Source: an uncultured Flavobacteriales bacterium
GTDB taxonomy: Bacteria; Bacteroidota; Bacteroidia; Flavobacteriales_D; Sanyastnellaceae
Reading direction: 5' to 3'
DNA: 11,367 bases
NCBI GenBank assembly: GCA_937897625.1
Contig: CALCNZ010000361.1
Location: forward strand, 1 to 11,367
Numbering within the stretch: the stretch's first letter is position 1; every line of letters starts with the position of its first letter. The notes under the pieces are model-generated. The model did not search any database, was not told where the DNA came from, and worked only from the letters and a program-made list of their open reading frames with translations. Below, in pieces: positions 7,869-11,367 of the stretch. The translations under genes and the position numbers were made by a program.

Positions 7869-9494
7869 TTAGGACTTCACACACGCCTTCACAAATGAGA
7901 TGAAGAGTGGATGTGGAGTCATGACAGTACTCTTGTATTCCGGATGGAATTGTGAAGCCACGAAGTACGGATGGTTTTCCAATTCAATAATTTCAACCAG
8001 ACCGCTTTTCGGATTTGTTCCAACTGCTTTGAATCCGGCCTTTTCGAATTTCTCCATGTAATCGTTGTTGAATTCAAAACGATGACGGTGACGTTCTTCG
8101 ATATTTATTTTTCCGTAAGCTTTTTGTGCTTTCGATCCTTTCTTCAAGGTACAAGGGTAAGAGCCCAATCGCATGGTTCCGCCTTTGTTTACAATGCTCT
8201 TCTGTTCTTCCATTAAGCAGATAACAGGATGCTTGGTATACGCCTTCATCTCTGTGCTGTGAGCATCTTTCAAACCAAGAACATTGCGTGCGAATTCAAT
8301 CGTAGCGATTTGCATTCCCAGACAAATTCCGAAAAACGGAATGTTGTTTTCACGAACGAATTTAATGGCTTCAATCTTTCCATCAATACCTCTTGAACCG
8401 AAGCCAGGTGCCACAAGCACTCCGTCTAATCCGGTTAATTTGGCTTTTACATTTTTCGCATTTAATCCTTCCGAATGAATCCATTCAATGTCAACCGCGC
8501 ATTCGAGTGAAGTTCCAGCATGAATGAACGCTTCAGCAATACTCTTGTACGCATCTTTCAATTCAACATATTTTCCAACTAAACCAACGCGAACGCGTTT
8601 TTTCGGATGCTTTAATTTTTCCAAGAAACTGCTCCATTTCTTAAGGTCTGGTTTCTTCTTCGGAGCCAATCCCAATTTACGAAGAGCCACTTCATCGAGT
8701 TTCTCTTGTTGCATAAGCAACGGCACATCGTAGATGGTATCTGCATCGATGCTCTGAATAACGGCATCTTGAGAGACGTTACAGAACTTCGCAATTTTAT
8801 TTCGAAGGATAGGAGAGAGTTCGTGTTCGGTGCGACAAACGAGAATGTCGGGTTGAACCCCATTTTCCAAAAGCATTTTCACACTGTGCTGCGTTGGCTT
8901 CGTTTTCAATTCACCAGCAGCCGCTAAATAAGGAACCAGTGTCAAGTGAATGTTAATGCAATCGTCTTCGTATTCCCACATCAATTGACGAACAGACTCT
9001 ACGTACGGAAGCGATTCAATGTCGCCAACGGTTCCACCAATTTCAGTAATTACCACATCGTAATCATGTGCATTTCCTAAAAGCTGAATGCAACGCTTAA
9101 TCTCGTCGGTGATGTGTGGAATAATTTGAACGGTCTTTCCCAAGTATTCGCCACGACGCTCTTTGTCGATAACGCTTTGGTAAATGCGACCGGTTGTAAT
9201 GTTGTTCGCTTGTGAAGTTGGAATGTCTAGGAAGCGCTCGTAGTGCCCCAAATCAAGATCGGTCTCTGCGCCGTCTTCCGTCACGAAACACTCTCCGTGT
9301 TCGTAAGGGTTCAAGGTTCCTGGATCGATGTTGATGTATGGATCCAACTTTTGAATGGTCACAGAATAGCCTCTTGCTTGAAGAAGTTTGGCTAAAGATG
9401 CTGAGATAATTCCTTTACCCAGTGAGCTGGTTACTCCGCCGGTAACGAAGATATATTTGGAACGTTTTGAGGAAACCGCTTGCTTTTTTTGCAT
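7869..9494 (-). CDS. pyrG: CTP synthase (glutamine-hydrolysing)
   Basis: This cytoplasmic enzyme makes CTP from UTP, ATP and glutamine, the last step of de novo pyrimidine nucleotide synthesis. The 541-residue length is standard. The N-terminal synthetase domain shows YIFVTGGVTSSLGKGI (14-29, P-loop), KLDPYINIDPGTLNPYEHGE (49-68) and ITEIGGTVGDIES (149-161). The C-terminal class I glutaminase domain has the oxyanion segment APGFGSRG (362-369), the nucleophile Cys391 in FFGICLGMQ (387-395), and the His517/Glu519 pair in FHPEY. I take ATG 9492-9494 as the start; an upstream in-frame TTG (9504-9506) would add four residues but falls inside the promoter -7 box. The gene follows the sixA-like gene by 48 nt with its own promoter and ends 2 nt from the convergent porZ-like gene. 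All key residues are present. Confidence 0.97.
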   Translation of the reverse strand: MQKKQAVSSKRSKYIFVTGGVTSSLGKGIISASLAKLLQARGYSVTIQKLDPYINIDPGTLNPYEHGECFVTEDGAETDLDLGHYERFLDIPTSQANNITTGRIYQSVIDKERRGEYLGKTVQIIPHITDEIKRCIQLLGNAHDYDVVITEIGGTVGDIESLPYVESVRQLMWEYEDDCINIHLTLVPYLAAAGELKTKPTQHSVKMLLENGVQPDILVCRTEHELSPILRNKIAKFCNVSQDAVIQSIDADTIYDVPLLMQQEKLDEVALRKLGLAPKKKPDLKKWSSFLEKLKHPKKRVRVGLVGKYVELKDAYKSIAEAFIHAGTSLECAVDIEWIHSEGLNAKNVKAKLTGLDGVLVAPGFGSRGIDGKIEAIKFVRENNIPFFGICLGMQIATIEFARNVLGLKDAHSTEMKAYTKHPVICLMEEQKSIVNKGGTMRLGSYPCTLKKGSKAQKAYGKINIEERHRHRFEFNNDYMEKFEKAGFKAVGTNPKSGLVEIIELENHPYFVASQFHPEYKSTVMTPHPLFISFVKACVKS

Positions 9495-9503
9495 AACGGG
9501 AGA

Positions 9504-9535
9504 CAAAGTTAAGCCATTTGTTAAGTCAGATGCAA
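9504..9535 (-). promoter_or_regulatory. Bacteroidetes-type promoter for pyrG
   Basis: Read leftward, TTG (9533-9535), a 21-nt spacer and TAACTTTG (9504-9511) match the Bacteroidetes promoter consensus, with a perfect TAnnTTTG box. It fits exactly in the 48-nt gap between the sixA-like stop and the pyrG start. The box ends 9 nt before the ATG, leaving a leader of only a few bases. Confidence 0.6.
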
Positions 9536-9542
9536 CTTTACT

Positions 9543-10007
9543 TTATGGAAACCAATAAAAGTCTTCTTTGCCGCATCCCTGAGCCACTTCAGACCAATGG
9601 GTTAGGTCGAGTTGAATTTTTACAACCGCTCCTTTTTTAAACGGATGTTGCATGCCGGTTAGAAATTGAGACAGGTTGGAAACGCCCGGATTGTGTCCGA
9701 TCAAAACCACATCGTTCCATTCTGATGGAAGCAGTTCAATCACTTCCAACAAGTCTGAAAGTTCGGCGTTGTAAATATTTTTTTCGAGGTGAAGAACAGG
9801 CTTGTGACTTTGCGTGGTTCCGAGCGTATGCGCGGTTGAGTAGGTGCGCACGGCAGGACTGACCATCCAGTTCGTTGGAAGTTGCCCGAGGTGATTTCCT
9901 AAGGCCAAGGCTTGAAGGTTCCCGCGTTCTGTTAGCGGTCTGAAGCTATCGGGTTGACCGAATAGATCTTCTGCTTCGGCGTGACGAATGATGTAAAGTG
10001 TTTTCAT
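9543..10007 (-). CDS. sixA: SixA-like histidine phosphatase
   Basis: This 154-residue cytoplasmic protein belongs to the histidine phosphatase (phosphoglycerate mutase-like) superfamily. It opens with MKTLYIIRHAEAED; RHAE (7-10) carries the phospho-accepting His8. LTERGNLQALALG (25-37) and VLIGHNPGVSNL (100-111, second catalytic His103) follow in the usual order. Its small size and motifs fit the SixA group, which in E. coli removes phosphate from a histidine phosphotransfer protein; the natural substrate here is unknown. The open frame extends upstream to 10124, but those 39 extra residues lie inside the preceding gene and precede a perfect family start, so I choose ATG 10005-10007. That ATG overlaps the stop of the channel-like gene as ATGA, which suggests translational coupling. 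Confidence 0.88.
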   Translation of the reverse strand: MKTLYIIRHAEAEDLFGQPDSFRPLTERGNLQALALGNHLGQLPTNWMVSPAVRTYSTAHTLGTTQSHKPVLHLEKNIYNAELSDLLEVIELLPSEWNDVVLIGHNPGVSNLSQFLTGMQHPFKKGAVVKIQLDLTHWSEVAQGCGKEDFYWFP

Positions 10008-10357
10008 GCTTCGTCTTCGGCGTGAAGAATGTGTAGAATGCGGTGAACAAGCGGAGAGAGCATAACGCCAGCGGTGGTTAGAAATGCAACGCCGCTGTAG
10101 AGGGCGTAGAACGAGGCGAACCATTTACCAGCGTCGTTGGTAATAACGGTTACAGGACCCATGCCGGTAAGAATCATGGAGCTGTTGTAAAACGCATCGA
10201 GCCATCCCATGGGCCCGGTGTAGTGATAACCGATGACACCAATGAACAATGAAAACGCAATGAGAAAAATGCTTAAAAAGAAATAATAAAGTTGACGTTT
10301 CAAATAATCTGAATTTGAAATGACCGGTTTGGTTTTTCTTTCAAAGCGACGAATCAT
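10004..10357 (-). CDS. Small two-TM protein resembling an ion channel pore domain
   Basis: This 117-residue membrane protein has a basic N-terminus (MIRRFERKTK), a first membrane segment (about 22-45) and a second (about 80-104), ending in an amphipathic HRILHILHAEDEA tail. Between them is a pore-helix-like stretch, WLDAFYNSSMIL (52-63), followed by TGMGPVTVITNDAGKWF (64-80). The order TM1, pore helix, G-x-G filter, TM2 is that of KcsA-like channels, where the corresponding segment reads TVGYGD. Here the filter-like residues are L63-T64-G65-M66-G67-P68, so the canonical aromatic and acidic residues are replaced. Ion conduction is therefore inference; a non-conducting membrane protein with the same fold is possible. 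The gene overlaps both neighbours by ATGA, so it is probably co-translated with the methyltransferase upstream and the phosphatase downstream. Confidence 0.82.
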   Translation of the reverse strand: MIRRFERKTKPVISNSDYLKRQLYYFFLSIFLIAFSLFIGVIGYHYTGPMGWLDAFYNSSMILTGMGPVTVITNDAGKWFASFYALYSGVAFLTTAGVMLSPLVHRILHILHAEDEA

Positions 10358-11118
10358 ACGTTGTATTCTCTTCCTTTTACGTTAAGAATTTTGGTGTATT
10401 TCTTCAGGCTGCGGAGCACAATGAAAATAATGAAACCAACGATTAAAGCCGTTTGCCAGAACGGAGTAAGTATTTCCTCCCAACCGAAATACCCGAAGTG
10501 CACGTAGTTTTTCATGGCGTCTAGCAAAGCGAATGAAATGAACACCGCGAAGAAACCGTTGTATTCGCGCTTCAACACATTGCGAAGAGAAAATTCTACC
10601 GGCGCAGATTTCCAAGAAGAGAAGCGCGGGAAGAAAGGCGGCGTTCTTTCGGTCCATTTGATGTAGACATCTCCGAATTTATTTCGAAGGAAGAACTCCT
10701 CTGCGAACATAATGCGTTCGTAGTACAACCAGAACAGCAGGCAAGAAGTAAGGGTGAACCACCAGTTTCCAACGTACATGATAATACCGAGCCACATGAA
10801 GAAGTTACCTAAGTAGAGCGGGTGACGAACAACGCTGTAGATTCCGGTGTGGTTTAATTCGTCAGCAACTTGACCTTCTTTTGTGTTTCTTCCAGAGGTT
10901 CCTTTCGGCGTGTATCCTATTGTTAACACACGAATCAATTGTCCGAAAAATGATATGCCTAGGCACGTCCAAGCCCATGTTTTATCGAACAGTGGATTGT
11001 CGGTATCCATTTCAAACCAAATAACCGAAGCGGCCAATACATACAATACCAGCGGAAGAAAGCTGCGCCAACGAAATAGCCAGTTTCCACTTTTGTTCAT
11101 CTCTTCAATAAGCGCCAT
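10354..11118 (-). CDS. Integral membrane methyltransferase, ICMT/PEMT-type family
   Basis: This 254-residue protein has about five hydrophobic segments (about 18-36, 48-66, 106-133, 187-204 and 219-236). The SAM-binding signature of the isoprenylcysteine carboxyl methyltransferase / phospholipid methyltransferase superfamily is clear: NHTGIYSVVRHPLYLGNFFMWLG (89-111, with RHP at 98-100), followed by the conserved acidic pair and FG..Y segment AEEFFLRNKFGDVYIKW (139-155) and a proline-rich PPFFP. Bacteria lack most prenylated CaaX proteins, so the acceptor is more likely a lipid or lipid A phosphate than a protein, but the sequence does not settle it. The C-terminal extension past about 185, with two further membrane segments, is longer than the core domain. 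The start at ATG 11116-11118 is the first in frame; Met7 is an alternative. A near-match to a -7 box (TACTTTCG, 11136-11143) lies upstream. It heads a three-gene ATGA-overlapping cluster. Confidence 0.85.
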   Translation of the reverse strand: MALIEEMNKSGNWLFRWRSFLPLVLYVLAASVIWFEMDTDNPLFDKTWAWTCLGISFFGQLIRVLTIGYTPKGTSGRNTKEGQVADELNHTGIYSVVRHPLYLGNFFMWLGIIMYVGNWWFTLTSCLLFWLYYERIMFAEEFFLRNKFGDVYIKWTERTPPFFPRFSSWKSAPVEFSLRNVLKREYNGFFAVFISFALLDAMKNYVHFGYFGWEEILTPFWQTALIVGFIIFIVLRSLKKYTKILNVKGREYNV

Positions 11119-11154
11119 AATAGAATTTTATGTCGCGAAAGTACGAATCAACTT

Positions 11155-11186
11155 CGTTGTTTGAACTACGTTGTTTGAACTACGTT
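11155..11186. repeat. Tandem repeat, 14-nt unit, two full copies plus a partial
   Basis: The unit CGTTGTTTGAACTA occurs at 11155-11168 and exactly again at 11169-11182, followed by CGTT. Each unit holds the inverted repeat AAC-TAC-GTT across the junction. A diverged relative, GGAACTGCGTTGTTGGAA, recurs at 11341-11358. Confidence 0.8.
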
Positions 11187-11225
11187 ATTGGAAAATCGAA
11201 GATTTTATTCCTACTACGTAATTCC

Positions 11226-11243
11226 TCCCGATAGCTATAGGGA
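11226..11243. repeat. 18-nt near-perfect palindrome
   Basis: TCCCGATAGCTATAGGGA is self-complementary apart from one G/A mismatch pair (11230 against 11239), with a perfect ATAGCTAT core. It has no loop and so differs from the neighbouring 3-nt-loop hairpins. It could be a dimeric protein-binding site or part of a dispersed palindromic repeat. Confidence 0.6.
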
Positions 11244-11367
11244 TCGTAATTGGAAATCCTTCGGGTAAATCGAAACGATAGATCGCAAAGCGATTGATTC
11301 GAAGAATGATCGGAAAGATTGATCACCGAAGGTGATTGTTGGAACTGCGTTGTTGGAAAACCTTCGG

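Larger units (their letters stand above)
11149..11367. repeat. Array of short hairpins with 3-nt loops, noncoding
   Basis: About fourteen short inverted repeats follow one another over some 219 bases. Clear ones are CAAC-TTC-GTTG (11149-11159), AAAATC-GAA-GATTTT (11192-11206), ATCC-TTC-GGGT (11256-11266, one G-U pair), ATCG-AAA-CGAT (11269-11279), ATCGC-AAA-GCGAT (11282-11294), ATTC-GAA-GAAT (11297-11307) and ATCACC-GAA-GGTGAT (11322-11336). Weaker 3-bp versions occur at 11164-11172, 11178-11186, 11212-11220, 11309-11319 (5-nt loop) and 11343-11351. A final one, AACC-TTC-GG (from 11359), is cut by the window edge. Linkers between them often read ATTGG, GTTGG, GATTG or GTTTG. Stems differ in sequence while the stem-loop geometry is kept. 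Stop codons interrupt the frames I checked. It lies just upstream of the methyltransferase operon. Confidence 0.7.

Noticed and set aside
9495..9506. TTG start of pyrG adding four residues
   Set aside because: The TTG is part of the TAACTTTG promoter box; ATG 9494 gives a typical CTP synthase N-terminus.
10008..10124. 39-residue N-terminal extension of the SixA-like protein
   Set aside because: It lies wholly within the channel-like gene in another frame, is rich in Arg, Ser and His, and precedes a perfect MKTLYIIRHAE family start.
11149..11367. CRISPR array
   Set aside because: There is no identical repeat of 24-40 nt, spacing is irregular, and no cas gene is visible; units are tiny hairpins with differing stems.

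Overview
The window looks like ordinary chromosome of a Bacteroidetes bacterium, most likely Flavobacteriia or a close relative. Four things support this. A large exported protein resembles PorZ of the type IX secretion system and ends in a type IX sorting domain. The start of a Bacteroidetes-style PLP arginine decarboxylase is present. Several genes have TAnnTTTG-type promoter boxes, the form used by the Bacteroidetes primary sigma factor. Shine-Dalgarno sequences are weak or absent.

Layout from left to right. Bases 1-1542 are read leftward: the N-terminal third of an arginine decarboxylase (cut by the window edge), preceded by a complete CorA-type Mg2+ channel. Divergent from these, 1637-3007 is mpl, the murein tripeptide ligase of peptidoglycan recycling. 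It converges, with a 2-nt gap, on a leftward ZIP-family metal transporter (3010-3852). Upstream of that, also leftward, is a 492-residue all-helical protein of unknown function (3875-5353). Divergent again is the porZ-like gene (5527-7866), which converges, once more with a 2-nt gap, on leftward pyrG, CTP synthase (7869-9494). Upstream of pyrG is a leftward cluster of three genes joined by ATGA overlaps: an ICMT/PEMT-type membrane methyltransferase (10354-11118), a small protein shaped like a two-TM ion channel (10004-10357), and a SixA-like histidine phosphatase (9543-10007).

The right end (11149-11367) holds no gene. It is a dense run of short inverted repeats, mostly with 3-nt loops, whose stems differ in sequence, joined by short linkers that often read TTGG or TTTG. 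It continues past the window edge. This is the least ordinary part of the window.

Most genes serve housekeeping or envelope roles: Mg2+ and divalent-metal transport, murein recycling, polyamine and CTP synthesis, and type IX surface display. I see no phage, transposase, CRISPR array, rRNA or tRNA. The candidates for undescribed biology are the hairpin array, the channel-like protein with a G-M-G filter-like motif inside an overlapping three-gene operon, and the unknown helical protein. No stretch over 300 bases lacks a gene.
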